Both the position numbers and the translations under genes were made by a program. From NCBI GenBank assembly GCA_023396045.1, contig JAEWXD010000050.1:1-49589 (forward strand): DNA of 49,589 nucleotides. Direction: 5' to 3'. The notes beneath the pieces are model-generated. The model was not told where the DNA came from and did not search any database. It saw only the letters and a list, made by a program, of their open reading frames with translations. This document shows positions 40,990-49,589 of the stretch, in pieces (position 1 is the stretch's first letter; the number at the start of each line of letters is the position of its first letter). The stretch comes from Bacillota bacterium. GTDB lineage: Bacteria > Bacillota > Clostridia > Christensenellales > Aristaeellaceae.

Positions 40990-42666
40990 TTAGTTTTGTT
41001 TTAATGTTTTGCTAAATGTATCTTTTAAACCAACAACACGGTTAAACACGGCTTTTTCAGCAGTGGAATCTTTATCCTTGCAGAAGTAACCTGTGCGCAA
41101 GAATTGGAAGGTATCGCCAACATTGGCTTCCAATAAGTATTTTTCCATATAGCCTTGTTTTTTTACCATGCTGTCTTTATTAAAACGTTCAATATAGTCT
41201 TTACTATTTTCTTCGTTCTCGTTATCCAGCAGCATGGGTTCTAACAGTCTTGCTTCAAATGGTACGCAATCATCTGCATTTACCCAATGCAATGTGCCTT
41301 TTACTTTACGATTTGCGCCTTCGCTACCACTGCGGCTGTCAAGGTCTACACTGCAGTAAATTTTCAAATTGCCGTTTTCGTCTTTTTCAAAACGTTCACA
41401 AAGCACAATATAGGCATCTTTTAAACGCACTTCTTTGCCTGGGCTCATACGGTGGAATTTTTTTACAGGATCTTCCATAAAGTCGGCAGCGTCAATATAA
41501 ATACGTTTGCCAAAACGAAGCTCGTGTGTACCCATTTCTTCATGGTTAGGGTGGTTGGCAACGGTAAGAACATCTACCTTATCTTCCGGCCAGTTGGTAA
41601 ATTCAACCACAACTGGGTCAAGCACGGCGCTTGCACGTTTGGCTTTTTCACCCAAATCTTCACGTACGCAGAATTCAAGTAAAGCCATATCTACTTCGCT
41701 ATCAGCTTTGCTTAAACCGATTTTAGAAATAAAGCTTTTAATGGCATCTGGTGTAAAACCACGTCTGCGTAAACCGCAAAGGGTAGGCATACGCGGGTCA
41801 TCCCAACCCATTACCAAATTGTTTTCAACCAAGCTGCGCAGGTAGCGCTTGCTCATTACAGTGTTGCTAAGGTTTAATCTTGCAAACTCAATTTGCCTTG
41901 GGTGTGCGCCGTTCAGCATGTGCGCAGCATTTTTTACAAACCAATCATAGAGAGGTCTGTGGTCTTCAAACTCTAAGGAACAGAGGGAGTGGGTAATGCC
42001 TTCAAACGCATCGCTGAGTGGATGCGCATAGTCATACATTGGGTAAATACACCACTCATTGCCTGTTCTATGGTGTTCAATAAATAATATGCGGTACATA
42101 GCAGGGTCGCGCATGTTGATGTTGGGGCTGGCCATGTCAATTTTGGCACGCAAAATCATGCTGCCTTCTTTATGCTTGCCTTCCTTCATTTCTTCAAATA
42201 AACGAAGGCTTTCTTCTATAGGTCTATCTCTATATGGGCTTGGTTTACCGGGTTCTGTTAAAGTACCACGGTATTCTTTAGCTTGTTCAGGGCTTAGCTC
42301 ACAAATATAGGCAAGGCCACGTTTAATAAAGTCTACTGCAATATCGTAGAGCCTTTGATAGTAGTCGCTTGCATAAAACAAGCCACCATTCCATTCAAAA
42401 CCAAGCCAGTGAATATCTTCCATAATACCGTCTACAAAGTGGGTTTCTTCTTTGGTAGGGTTGGTATCGTCAAAACGAAGGTTGCAAAGGCCATGGTATT
42501 TATCGGCTGTGCCAAAGTTGGTGCAAAGTGCTTTGCAGTGGCCAATGTGCAAATAGCCATTGGGTTCGGGTGGGAAACGGGTATGAATTTCATCATACAC
42601 TTTTTCTTCCAAGTCTTTATCTATAGCGTCCCAAATAAAATTGGAGCTTAAAATTTCGTTTTCCAT
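40990..42666 (-). CDS. glnS: Glutaminyl-tRNA synthetase
   Basis: This 558-residue class Ib synthetase charges tRNA-Gln directly. The signature TRFPPEPNGYLHIGHCKA distinguishes GlnRS from GluRS, with RFDDTNPTKEETHFVDGI, the KMSKS-equivalent NTVMSKRYL and the two beta-barrel anticodon domains (RMSPGKEVRLKDAY..., LHWVNADDCVPFEARL). It is the first gene of a three-synthetase operon, starting at ATG 42666 with GGAGGTACTT. GlnS is patchy in Firmicutes, most of which use GatCAB; this copy is full length and apparently intact. Confidence 0.96.
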   Translation of the reverse strand: MENEILSSNFIWDAIDKDLEEKVYDEIHTRFPPEPNGYLHIGHCKALCTNFGTADKYHGLCNLRFDDTNPTKEETHFVDGIMEDIHWLGFEWNGGLFYASDYYQRLYDIAVDFIKRGLAYICELSPEQAKEYRGTLTEPGKPSPYRDRPIEESLRLFEEMKEGKHKEGSMILRAKIDMASPNINMRDPAMYRILFIEHHRTGNEWCIYPMYDYAHPLSDAFEGITHSLCSLEFEDHRPLYDWFVKNAAHMLNGAHPRQIEFARLNLSNTVMSKRYLRSLVENNLVMGWDDPRMPTLCGLRRRGFTPDAIKSFISKIGLSKADSEVDMALLEFCVREDLGEKAKRASAVLDPVVVEFTNWPEDKVDVLTVANHPNHEEMGTHELRFGKRIYIDAADFMEDPVKKFHRMSPGKEVRLKDAYIVLCERFEKDENGNLKIYCSVDLDSRSGSEGANRKVKGTLHWVNADDCVPFEARLLEPMLLDNENEENSKDYIERFNKDSMVKKQGYMEKYLLEANVGDTFQFLRTGYFCKDKDSTAEKAVFNRVVGLKDTFSKTLKQN

Positions 42667-42964
42667 AAGTACCTCCGGGGAAATCAGTATCTTAAAATTA
42701 TAACTCTATTTCTTGCTTTTATCAATACTTATAGTAGCTTTTTCTACTTATTTTATAAGCCTTGCACGCAAAAATAAATGTATAAAAAGTCAAAATTGAA
42801 AAATAATAATGTTAGTAGAGGAGTACAATTTAGTTGTCCAATAAAATGTCAAACAAAGGCTTCATGCCATCTGCAAAACGCATCAAAAAAACGCGTGCAA
42901 AAAATCCTGTGCAATCCCTTGTAAATAGCTATATTGGTCAAGGTTTTATTTGCATAATTTTTAT
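42667..42964 (+). other. Divergent intergenic region between glnS and potA
   Basis: No confident gene is present. A short plus-strand frame (TTG 42834 or ATG 42846 to TGA 42968) could encode a basic 40-44-residue peptide (MSNKGFMPSAKRIKKTRAKN...), with AGAGGAG 10 bases before the TTG. It runs into the potA -35 and I do not trust it. The rest is AT-rich; the glnS promoter must lie here, but I could not single out a good -35/-10 pair. Confidence 0.3.
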
Positions 42965-42993
42965 TTGACAACAGGGGGGGATTGTGTAATAAT
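42965..42993 (+). promoter_or_regulatory. potABCD promoter
   Basis: A consensus TTGACA (42965-42970), a 17-bp spacer containing a run of seven Gs, and AATAAT (42988-42993) lie 48 bp before the potA start. Confidence 0.65.
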
Positions 42994-43040
42994 GTGAAAT
43001 GCAGTTATCTGCACATTTTTTGGGTGAAAGGAAGACTATC

Positions 43041-44084
43041 GTGGTAGAAGATAAGGTAGTTGTAGAGCTGAAAAATGTCTCTAAAGAATTTGATGGCCAA
43101 GTAGTATTGAACAATATTAGCATGACCATCAAGAAAAATGAATTTGTAACTTTGCTCGGTCCTTCCGGCTGTGGCAAAACTACAACATTGCGTATTATTG
43201 GTGGCTTTGAATATCCTACAGAAGGCACTGTGTTGTTTGATGGTGAGGATATTACAGGCGTACCTCCCTACAAAAGAAAGGTAAACACCGTATTTCAAAA
43301 ATACGCACTGTTTCCACATCTAAATGTGTACGACAACATTGCTTTTGGTTTAAAAATAGCTAAAATCTCCAGCAGTGAAATCAAAAAGCGTGTAAATCAA
43401 ATGTTGGAATTGGTAAACTTGGGTTCCTATGCCAAACGTTCGGTAGATTCGCTTTCCGGTGGGCAACAGCAACGTATTGCTATTGCTCGTGCTTTGGTAA
43501 ATAAGCCCAAAGTACTGTTGCTTGATGAACCCTTGGGCGCTTTAGACTTAAAATTGCGTAAATCCATGCAGCTGGAACTCAAAACCATGCAGCAAGAAGT
43601 GGGTATTACTTTCCTATATGTAACCCACGACCAGGAAGAAGCCCTTACTATGAGTGATCGCATTGTGGTTATGCACGATGGCGATATACTGCAAGTGGGC
43701 ACACCCAAAGAAATATACGACGAACCCGTAAACGCTTTCGTTGCCAACTTTATTGGGGATAGTAACATTTATCGTGGCATCATGCTCAAAGACGAACTGG
43801 TTAATTTTGCCGGCGTAGATTTCCAATGTGTAGACAAAGGCTTTGCCAGCAATGAAGCAGTTGACGTAGTTGTTCGCCCGGAAGATATTAAATTGGTAGA
43901 GCCGGGTAAAGGCCAAATTAACGGTATCGTAAAAAGCGCACTCTTCAAAGGCGTGCATTATGAAATGATTATAGAAACCGAAAAAGCCAAGTTTACCGTA
44001 CAGTCCACCAAAATGAGGGAAGTGGGCATGCTGGTTGGCATCAACATTATTCCTTTTAACATTCATATTATGAAACTTTCGTAA
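43041..44084 (+). CDS. potA: Spermidine/putrescine ABC transporter ATP-binding protein
   Basis: This 347-residue ATPase of the polyamine importer has Walker A GPSGCGKTT, the Q-loop FQKYALFPHLNVYDN, signature LSGGQQQRIAIARAL, Walker B VLLLDEPLGALD, H-loop YVTHDQEEALTMSDRI, and a C-terminal TOBE domain (about 235-345; VVRPEDIKLV). The start is GTG 43041, chosen because AAAGGAAG precedes it; an ATG at 42999 in frame lacks a ribosome site. It leads the potABCD operon. Confidence 0.94.
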   Translation: MVEDKVVVELKNVSKEFDGQVVLNNISMTIKKNEFVTLLGPSGCGKTTTLRIIGGFEYPTEGTVLFDGEDITGVPPYKRKVNTVFQKYALFPHLNVYDNIAFGLKIAKISSSEIKKRVNQMLELVNLGSYAKRSVDSLSGGQQQRIAIARALVNKPKVLLLDEPLGALDLKLRKSMQLELKTMQQEVGITFLYVTHDQEEALTMSDRIVVMHDGDILQVGTPKEIYDEPVNAFVANFIGDSNIYRGIMLKDELVNFAGVDFQCVDKGFASNEAVDVVVRPEDIKLVEPGKGQINGIVKSALFKGVHYEMIIETEKAKFTVQSTKMREVGMLVGINIIPFNIHIMKLS

Positions 44085-44097
44085 AGGGGGATTGGGA

Positions 44098-45087
44098 TTG
44101 AACAATAATCTGCACAATAGCAATTCGTTCTTTATGATGGTTATCATATTACTTGTGTTTATGTCAGCCGTCATGCTTCTTTGGATCAGGTCCAAAAAGG
44201 GAATGCACAGGTCGTTATTTTCCTCCCCCTATTTAGTGTGGATGATTATTTTCACCGTTGTACCCCTATTGCTCATTGGCTATTATTCTTTTACAGACGC
44301 ACAAGGTGCACTCAGCTTTGAGAATTTTAATAACTTTTTAGATAGCAACTATAGTAAAAACAAAATTTATGCAGACCTTGGGCCGGAATATGCAAGCTAT
44401 ATTACCAAGGGCAGTGTAAATACAGATATTTTACTGTACTCTTTGAAATTAGCAATACAATGCACCGTGGTGTGCTTGTTTATTGCCTACCCGGCAGCCT
44501 ACTTTATTGCCGATAGAAACACCAAGCATAGCAATATTATTATTGTGCTTTTTATTATTCCTATGTGGATGAACTTCCTGCTGCGCACCATCGCTTGGAT
44601 GAGCATTTTGGAAGACAATGGCTTACTGAACTATATGCGCTCGCTTTTTGGGCTTGCCAAACAGCAGTACCTGTATAACGATACAGCAGTACTTTTGGGT
44701 ATGGTATATAACTTCCTGCCATTTATGATTTTTCCCATTTATACATCCCTTTCTAAAATGGATTTTAAATTAATTGAAGCAAGCTATGACCTTGGTGCAA
44801 ACCCTGTAAAAACCTTTATGCGTGTGGTATTGCCTACCAGCTTGCCCGGTATTATTTCCGGTATCACCATGGTATTTATGCCCAGTGTAACTACCTTCTT
44901 TATACCGCGTATATTGGGTGGCGGCAATACCATGATGTTTGGAGATCTTATAGAAAATAAATTTTTAACCGAAGGCAACTGGAACGTTGGTTCTGCACTT
45001 TCCTTGGTTATGATGGTGCTTATCCTTGTAAGCCTTGGTATTTTGCGCAAGGTTGACCCGGAAGGCGAAGGGGGTAGTATGCTATGA
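44098..45087 (+). CDS. potB: Spermidine/putrescine ABC transporter permease
   Basis: This 329-residue permease has six to seven transmembrane helices and the EAA loop (EASYDLGANPVKTFMRVVLPTSLPG) that contacts PotA. It is longer than E. coli PotB (about 285) because of an extra N-terminal hydrophobic segment (about 11-29) and a polar loop. The start is TTG 44098 with AAAGGGGG 7 bases upstream; TTG 44092 is too close to that site. Its end overlaps potC by 4 nt. Confidence 0.92.
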   Translation: MNNNLHNSNSFFMMVIILLVFMSAVMLLWIRSKKGMHRSLFSSPYLVWMIIFTVVPLLLIGYYSFTDAQGALSFENFNNFLDSNYSKNKIYADLGPEYASYITKGSVNTDILLYSLKLAIQCTVVCLFIAYPAAYFIADRNTKHSNIIIVLFIIPMWMNFLLRTIAWMSILEDNGLLNYMRSLFGLAKQQYLYNDTAVLLGMVYNFLPFMIFPIYTSLSKMDFKLIEASYDLGANPVKTFMRVVLPTSLPGIISGITMVFMPSVTTFFIPRILGGGNTMMFGDLIENKFLTEGNWNVGSALSLVMMVLILVSLGILRKVDPEGEGGSML

Positions 45088-45860
45088 GAAAACTCATTAA
45101 CAGAGTATATATTGCTATCATACTATTTTTCCTCTACTTACCCATTGGCGTGCTTATTATTCAAAGCTTTAATGCAGGCAAAAGTCGTGCCAAATGGGAG
45201 GGATTTTCTTTTCGCTGGTATGGGGAACTTATAAAAGACCGTGCCATTATGGAGGCCTTGTATGTAACCTTATCGGTGGCCATTATTGCCGCCATTGTTG
45301 CAACCGTTCTTGGCACATTGGCTGCCATTGGCATTTTTGCTATGAAAAAACGCCCACAAGCCGTGATGATGACCTTAACCAATATCCCCATGACCATGCC
45401 GGATATTGTAATCGGCATATCTCTCATGCTTTTGTTCTTGTTTGCCAAAGTAGAACGCAGCTATTTAACCATGCTATTTGCGCATATTACCTTTAATACA
45501 CCCTATGTAATACTTTCGGTAATGCCCAAAATTAAAAGCATGAACAAATTTAGCTATGAGGCGGCCTTAGACCTTGGCGCATCACCTTTTTATGCGCTGA
45601 ACCATGTTATTATACCTATGATTAAACAAGGGATTATAACCGGTTTCTTGCTTGCATTTACCCTTTCTTTAGATGATTTTGTAGTAAGCTACTTTACATC
45701 CAGCCCACTGGTTAAAAACCTAAGTACGCTTATTTATTCCAAAACAAGAATTGGTATAGAGCCTACACTCAATGCCCTTTCTGCCATTATGTTCATTACC
45801 ATTTTGGTATTGATGTTGCTCATTAACAAACGTAATTCTAAAAACGAAACAAATTATTAG
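45084..45860 (+). CDS. potC: Spermidine/putrescine ABC transporter permease
   Basis: This 258-residue permease has six helices, with MPDIVIGISLMLLF and the EAA loop YEAALDLGASPFYALNHVIIP, ending in a basic NKRNSKNETNY tail. The ATG overlaps the potB stop (ATGA). It matches PotC in length and order. Confidence 0.93.
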   Translation: MRKLINRVYIAIILFFLYLPIGVLIIQSFNAGKSRAKWEGFSFRWYGELIKDRAIMEALYVTLSVAIIAAIVATVLGTLAAIGIFAMKKRPQAVMMTLTNIPMTMPDIVIGISLMLLFLFAKVERSYLTMLFAHITFNTPYVILSVMPKIKSMNKFSYEAALDLGASPFYALNHVIIPMIKQGIITGFLLAFTLSLDDFVVSYFTSSPLVKNLSTLIYSKTRIGIEPTLNALSAIMFITILVLMLLINKRNSKNETNY

Positions 45861-45872
45861 GAGGATCCTTCA

Positions 45873-46913
45873 TTGAAAAAACTATTTGCTTTTGCTTTAT
45901 CTTTTCTGCTGGTATTTGCTTCTGTAGCTTCTTTGGCAGAAGGTGTTGTAAATGTATATAACTGGGAAGATTATATAGACGAACAAACCATTGAAATGTT
46001 TCAAGAAGAAACCGGTATTAAAGTAAACTACTTAAACTTCACCACCAATGAAGATATGATGGTGCAAGTAAGGGCAAACCCTGCCGCTTTTGATGTTGTT
46101 TTCCCATCTGACTATTGCGTAGAGCGCTTAATTGCAGAAAACAGATTGGAAGAGCTTAATTTTGACAATATGCCCAATGCAAAACAATATACTTTGGATT
46201 GGCTTAAAAACCCATCTTATGATAAAGACGCAAAATACTCCGTACCTTATATGTGGGGTACTGTAGGCATTCTCTACAACAAAAATGTTGTAAAAGAAGA
46301 AATCACTTCATGGGATGTTTTATGGGATACCAAATACCAAGGCCAAGTATTTATGTTAGACAGTATTCGCGATACCTTGGGTGTTGCATTGCAATCTTTA
46401 GGCTTTTCTATGAATACCAGAAATCCTTTAGAAATTGAGCAAGCCAAAGAAAAACTAATTGCCCAAAAGCAAAGCGGTATGGTAAAAGCCTACCAGGTAG
46501 ACGAAACCAAAGATAAAATGGTTGCAGAAGAAGGCGCTCTTGCATTGGTATGGAGTGGCGATGCACAATATGCAATAGACCTTAATCCAAACCTTGCGTA
46601 CGCCATTCCGCAAACCGGTACTAATATTTGGGCAGACGCTATGGTAGTACCTAAAGGTGCAAGAAACAAAGAGAACGCAGAACGCTTTATAGACTTTATG
46701 AGTCGCCCCGACATTGCAAAATTGAATGCAGAGGCTATTACCTACTCTACACCCAATATTGCCGCAGTTGAGCTTTTGGGCGAAACTTATAAAAATAATA
46801 ATACACAAAACCCACCACAGGAAATTATAGACAAAAGCGAATTCTTTGCCGATATTCAAGATTTTATAGAGTTTTATAACGCTATTTGGTTGGAAGTAAA
46901 GAACGCAAAATAA
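45873..46913 (+). CDS. potD: Spermidine/putrescine-binding protein
   Basis: This 346-residue periplasmic-type binding protein has a signal peptide (1-22, VASLA-EG), then the PotD/PotF start VVNVYNWEDYIDEQTIEMF. Aromatic and acidic polyamine ligands are expected around YNWEDYID, PSDYCVERL, PYMWGTVGILYN, VWSGDAQYA and ANIWADAMVVPKGA-like NIWADAMVVPKGA. The start is TTG 45873 behind TAGGAGGATCC. No lipobox cysteine, unlike most Firmicute PotD proteins. Confidence 0.94.
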   Translation: MKKLFAFALSFLLVFASVASLAEGVVNVYNWEDYIDEQTIEMFQEETGIKVNYLNFTTNEDMMVQVRANPAAFDVVFPSDYCVERLIAENRLEELNFDNMPNAKQYTLDWLKNPSYDKDAKYSVPYMWGTVGILYNKNVVKEEITSWDVLWDTKYQGQVFMLDSIRDTLGVALQSLGFSMNTRNPLEIEQAKEKLIAQKQSGMVKAYQVDETKDKMVAEEGALALVWSGDAQYAIDLNPNLAYAIPQTGTNIWADAMVVPKGARNKENAERFIDFMSRPDIAKLNAEAITYSTPNIAAVELLGETYKNNNTQNPPQEIIDKSEFFADIQDFIEFYNAIWLEVKNAK

Positions 46914-46918
46914 TCAAC

Positions 46919-46975
46919 AAAAAAAGCCCGCAAAGGCTTTTTAAACCGTTAACAAAGTAGTTAACGGTTTTTTTA
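46919..46975 (+). terminator. Double terminator of potABCD
   Basis: Two hairpins follow the potD stop: AAAAAAGCC / GGCTTTTTT-like (46919-46942), then AAACCGTTAAC / GTTAACGGTTT (46943-46970) with a T-run. Tandem hairpins make strong isolation likely. Confidence 0.85.
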
Positions 46976-47070
46976 ATATATTGAATTTACAATATAAGTG
47001 CAACAAAAAATGATTCATAGTTTTCTAATGCAATAGTGTTTGTAAAGACATTAAAAAATCAGGAGGAACT

Positions 47071-47199
47071 ATGAACTGTTATAATCATTTTTCACTAAAA
47101 GAACGTGAATTGATTAAACATTTTCTTGATATAGGGAAAAATCACAAAATACAGCATTTACAGATAAATTATTTTTTATATTTTATAGAATACTTATAA
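47071..47199 (+). pseudogene. Truncated IS30-type transposase
   Basis: Behind a perfect AGGAGG, ATG 47071 opens a 42-codon frame beginning MNCYNHFSLKERELIKHFLD followed by IGKNHKIQ.... This is the N-terminal helix-turn-helix start typical of IS30-family transposases (xLTLEERELIxxxLxxGKS). After about 28 residues similarity ends in AT-rich sequence and a stop. The DDE catalytic domain is absent. A possible left end of the element (GTGCAACAAAAAATGA) lies near 46998-47013. No right end is identified. Confidence 0.6.
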
Positions 47200-47478
47200 T
47201 AGCAAAAATCTTGCAAGCATTATTTTGCATATTCTAAAACAAGAGACTGTAGTTCAAATGTAATATAAATCGCAAACGGTCGTTTTAATATGCCGTTTCT
47301 AAAATATAGGGTCAGAAAAATTTATTATTATTTTTTAAATTATGTAAATAAATTGTGAAATTTATGGTATACTATTAACAATATGGATGGATAAAGCCTG
47401 TTGTTCTTGTGCCTTTTTGCAAAATCAGCGGTATACTCCAATATATGCCAAATCTTATTCATATTAAGGAGAGAATAT
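47200..47478 (+). promoter_or_regulatory. Leader region of the adhesin gene
   Basis: No gene is present. An extended -10 TGGTATACT lies at 47365-47373 and a second TATACT near 47432, either of which could drive the surface-protein gene. The leader is AT-rich, in sharp contrast to the following coding region. Confidence 0.4.
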
Positions 47479-49589
47479 ATGATATATCAACAAAGCAAAG
47501 CCGGCGCACTGCGCACTGCGATATGCGTCGTTTTAGCGCTTTGCATAGTCTTGGGCCTTATGCCCGCAGGCTTGGCAAGCGAAGCCACCAGAGGAAACAG
47601 CAACTATCTGGCCTCAAGCAAAGAGTCCAGTGTTTCTATCTTTGTGCCTATGGAAACCAAGCCGGGGGAGTTTATGGCACCTTCCACAAAGGACTTTATC
47701 ATTACCTATCCGGGCTACAACAACTGGTCTGTAGACGCCTATTGCATGAACTTTTATGCAGAATGGCCACAACCCAACGGCACCCAAGGGTGGACTTTGC
47801 ATGATGAGGTAAATACCACGGCAGAGTTCAGCCAATTTTTGGGTACGCCAAAGTACCCGAGCCACCAGCGCTTTGCAAGCAACGACGAGATGAAGCTCGC
47901 CTACGGCTGGATAGCTTGGGCAGGGCATCCCGTTGATGCCATGGGCATACAGGACAGATATAACCTAAGCAATGAAGAATTCAAAGCCCTTACACAAGCG
48001 GCTGTTTGGTTTTTTTCCGATTCTGCCATTTCTGCATACGGCAATGTGCCGGGCACAGAGTATAATCACATAGATCAGATGGCGATTAAACGCAACGGCG
48101 TATGGAGCACTATAACAGATGCCCCCGAACAAAAAATGCTGGACGCCTTCTATGAACTTACATTAAACGGAGAGCTTCCTTCCAAAAAAATTCCGCCCGA
48201 AGTAAAGGCCGAACTTAATGACATTGTTTTTGGTGTGTTTACCGAAAAATCGGGCAAATATCAAAACCTTTTTACATCGCAGTGGAACCCCGCACCGGTG
48301 CGCCTTGCCGTTTCCAAACTGGACGAAAACGGTAACGCACTTTCTAACGCCGGGTTTAAGTTAAGCAAGTTAAATACCCCTAAAATTATTATCAAAGATA
48401 CAGCGGAATATCCGGATCTTTCTACCGACAACCAAAATGCCGTAAAAACTTGGTTAAGTGGCAGCTCTCCAAAAGAGTGGATACTTACCCGCGGCAAATA
48501 CAGATTGGAAGAAACATCTGCTCCCCAAGGTTATGCTACATTGCCTGCCGTGGAGTTTGAAATCAAAATAGACGGGTCTATCGTATATGCGGACGGAACG
48601 CCACAAAATGTTAAAGACGCCTATAAGCTGGAACGATTTGCAGACACTTTTGAGGGTGGCAATCAAATCGCGGGCATTGTAGATCCGCGCACGGTATACA
48701 ACGAAAAAATCAGCGCCAAAAACCACAAAGACAACGTAGTACAAGTAAACTTCAGCAAAACCGCCATAAACGGCACAACCGAGCTAAAAGGCGCTCTGCT
48801 TAAAGTGGTAGAGGGCGAAAACGCAAACGGCACTGTTGTGCAGTCTTGGACTTCCGGCACTGTGCAAAAAGTGATCAACTTGGAAAAAGGCAAAACCTAC
48901 ACCATGGTGGAAACCACCGCTCCCAACGGTTTTGCCGTTGCAGAAAGCATTACATTCAGAATCATCAATAACGGCACGGTAGAAATCAAAGATGCCGGCG
49001 GCAACTTTACACCCGCCCAAAACAGCACCGTCGTTATGAAAGATGCGCCCCAAAACGGCTTTAAGGATGTTAAAATTTCTAAAGTAGGCCTTGGCGGCAC
49101 AGAAGTACCCGGTGCAAGCATCGTGGTGCGCAACAACGCAGGGTTCAGCACACAATGGGTTTCCACCACACAGGAACACTCTATAAGTCTTGCCCCCGGC
49201 ACCTACACTTTCCACGAAGAAGCAGCCCCTGCAGGCTATAAGGTGGTAAGCGACTTTACATTTACCGTTACAGAGGACGGCAATATTACAAATGTAAGTG
49301 CCGTTACAAGCGGCAAAGCAATTGCATCGGGCAACAAGCTCACTGTTACAGACAGCGTATGGCCAAGCGAAAACGAAAACGACAGCGATTCCCCCAGCCT
49401 TAACACTACAGTAACTGCCAATGGCAAGAGCGCAAGCGCTTCTGCTTCCGCCAAGCTCGAAGCAAACGAAGCAGGTCTTGTCTCTGTAAGCGACAGCATA
49501 GAATACCGCAACCTGATGCCCAACAAAGCTTACACAGTAACCGGTACACTTTATGAAGTACAGAACGGCACTTTAGGTCAAGCTAAATC
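47479..49589 (+). CDS. Large surface protein: thioester domain, SpaA-type repeats and VaFE-like domain (partial)
   Basis: The frame starts at ATG 47479 (AAGGAGAG upstream) and stays open for 703 codons to the window edge. Signal peptide: 1-34 (LMPAGLA-SE). Residues ~50-250 are a TQXA/thioester adhesin domain, with Cys89 (DAYCMN) and TQAAVW (Thr172-Gln173), the pair expected to form an internal Cys-Gln thioester that bonds to host surfaces. SpaA-like Ig domains follow (~273-365 with LAVSKLDENGNALSNAGFKL and YRLEETSAPQGY; ~415-505 with VNFSKTAING and YTMVETTAPNGF; ~510-600 with VKISKVGLGG and YTFHEEAAPAGY). Their Lys, Glu and strand signatures suggest intramolecular isopeptide bonds. The end (LNTTVTANGK..., YTVTGTLYE) is VaFE-like. 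The gene is more GC-rich than its neighbours, consistent with acquisition. The C-terminus, expected to have a sortase signal, is outside the window. Confidence 0.9.
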   Translation, partial: MIYQQSKAGALRTAICVVLALCIVLGLMPAGLASEATRGNSNYLASSKESSVSIFVPMETKPGEFMAPSTKDFIITYPGYNNWSVDAYCMNFYAEWPQPNGTQGWTLHDEVNTTAEFSQFLGTPKYPSHQRFASNDEMKLAYGWIAWAGHPVDAMGIQDRYNLSNEEFKALTQAAVWFFSDSAISAYGNVPGTEYNHIDQMAIKRNGVWSTITDAPEQKMLDAFYELTLNGELPSKKIPPEVKAELNDIVFGVFTEKSGKYQNLFTSQWNPAPVRLAVSKLDENGNALSNAGFKLSKLNTPKIIIKDTAEYPDLSTDNQNAVKTWLSGSSPKEWILTRGKYRLEETSAPQGYATLPAVEFEIKIDGSIVYADGTPQNVKDAYKLERFADTFEGGNQIAGIVDPRTVYNEKISAKNHKDNVVQVNFSKTAINGTTELKGALLKVVEGENANGTVVQSWTSGTVQKVINLEKGKTYTMVETTAPNGFAVAESITFRIINNGTVEIKDAGGNFTPAQNSTVVMKDAPQNGFKDVKISKVGLGGTEVPGASIVVRNNAGFSTQWVSTTQEHSISLAPGTYTFHEEAAPAGYKVVSDFTFTVTEDGNITNVSAVTSGKAIASGNKLTVTDSVWPSENENDSDSPSLNTTVTANGKSASASASAKLEANEAGLVSVSDSIEYRNLMPNKAYTVTGTLYEVQNGTLGQAK

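Noticed and set aside
47409..47804. 131-residue plus-strand frame overlapping the adhesin start
   Set aside because: It is out of frame with the signal peptide and thioester domain and has no ribosome site.

Overview
The window looks like a chromosomal segment from a low-GC, anaerobic, gut-type Firmicute, probably in Clostridia. The evidence is gene content: a class III ribonucleotide reductase with its activase, a RicT/YaaT homologue, AdcABC zinc uptake, an smpB-ssrA pair, gyrB-gyrA in tandem, and a surface protein of the SpaA/thioester adhesin type. Strong AGGAGG-like ribosome sites and occasional TTG/GTG starts fit this. A genus cannot be named from sequence alone. The intact exported proteins AdcA, PotD and ApbE carry ordinary signal peptides without a lipobox cysteine, which is unusual for monoderm binding proteins.

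Layout. 1-450: a collapsed sugar-binding-protein gene. 488-4578: a zinc module, with a Fur/Zur-type regulator, AdcA with a ZinT domain nested inside its ZnuA fold, the AdcC ATPase, the AdcB permease and a small exported protein. 5101-6710: enolase and an ArsR-type regulator. 6784-9321 (minus): a copper P-type ATPase whose last 69 codons form a CopZ-like chaperone with its own internal ribosome site. 9451-15976 (plus): a secreted protein of unknown function, then holB, ricT, nnrE-nnrD, a membrane-anchored propeller-like protein and CvpA. 16007-21022 (minus): a DMT exporter, DeoC, a metallo-beta-lactamase-fold protein that has lost its metal ligands, a GtrII-like membrane protein with a previously unlisted 53-residue partner, and a YhcH-family protein. 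21035-25001 (minus): nrdG-nrdD-trxB behind two NrdR boxes; NrdD carries a C-terminal glutaredoxin-like domain.

25295-31755 (plus): purA, a YccF protein, gyrB and gyrA. 31871-34696 (minus): an exported wall protein with seven peptidoglycan-binding repeats. 34848-36771 (plus): ApbE, SmpB and tmRNA, followed by a decayed small gene. 37113-42666 (minus): a three-gene aminoacyl-tRNA synthetase operon, glnS-gltX-leuS. 43041-46913 (plus): the spermidine/putrescine transporter potABCD. 47071-47199 is an IS30-type transposase stub. From 47479 to the right edge runs the start of a large, more GC-rich adhesin gene that is cut by the window.

Most of the segment is housekeeping. The less ordinary items are the nested ZinT-in-ZnuA protein, the copA/copZ gene-within-a-gene, the metal-ligand-free MBL protein with a repeat-bearing upstream region, the redoxin-fused NrdD next to trxB, and remnants of decayed or mobile genes next to ssrA and next to the adhesin. 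No tRNA, rRNA or CRISPR array was seen.
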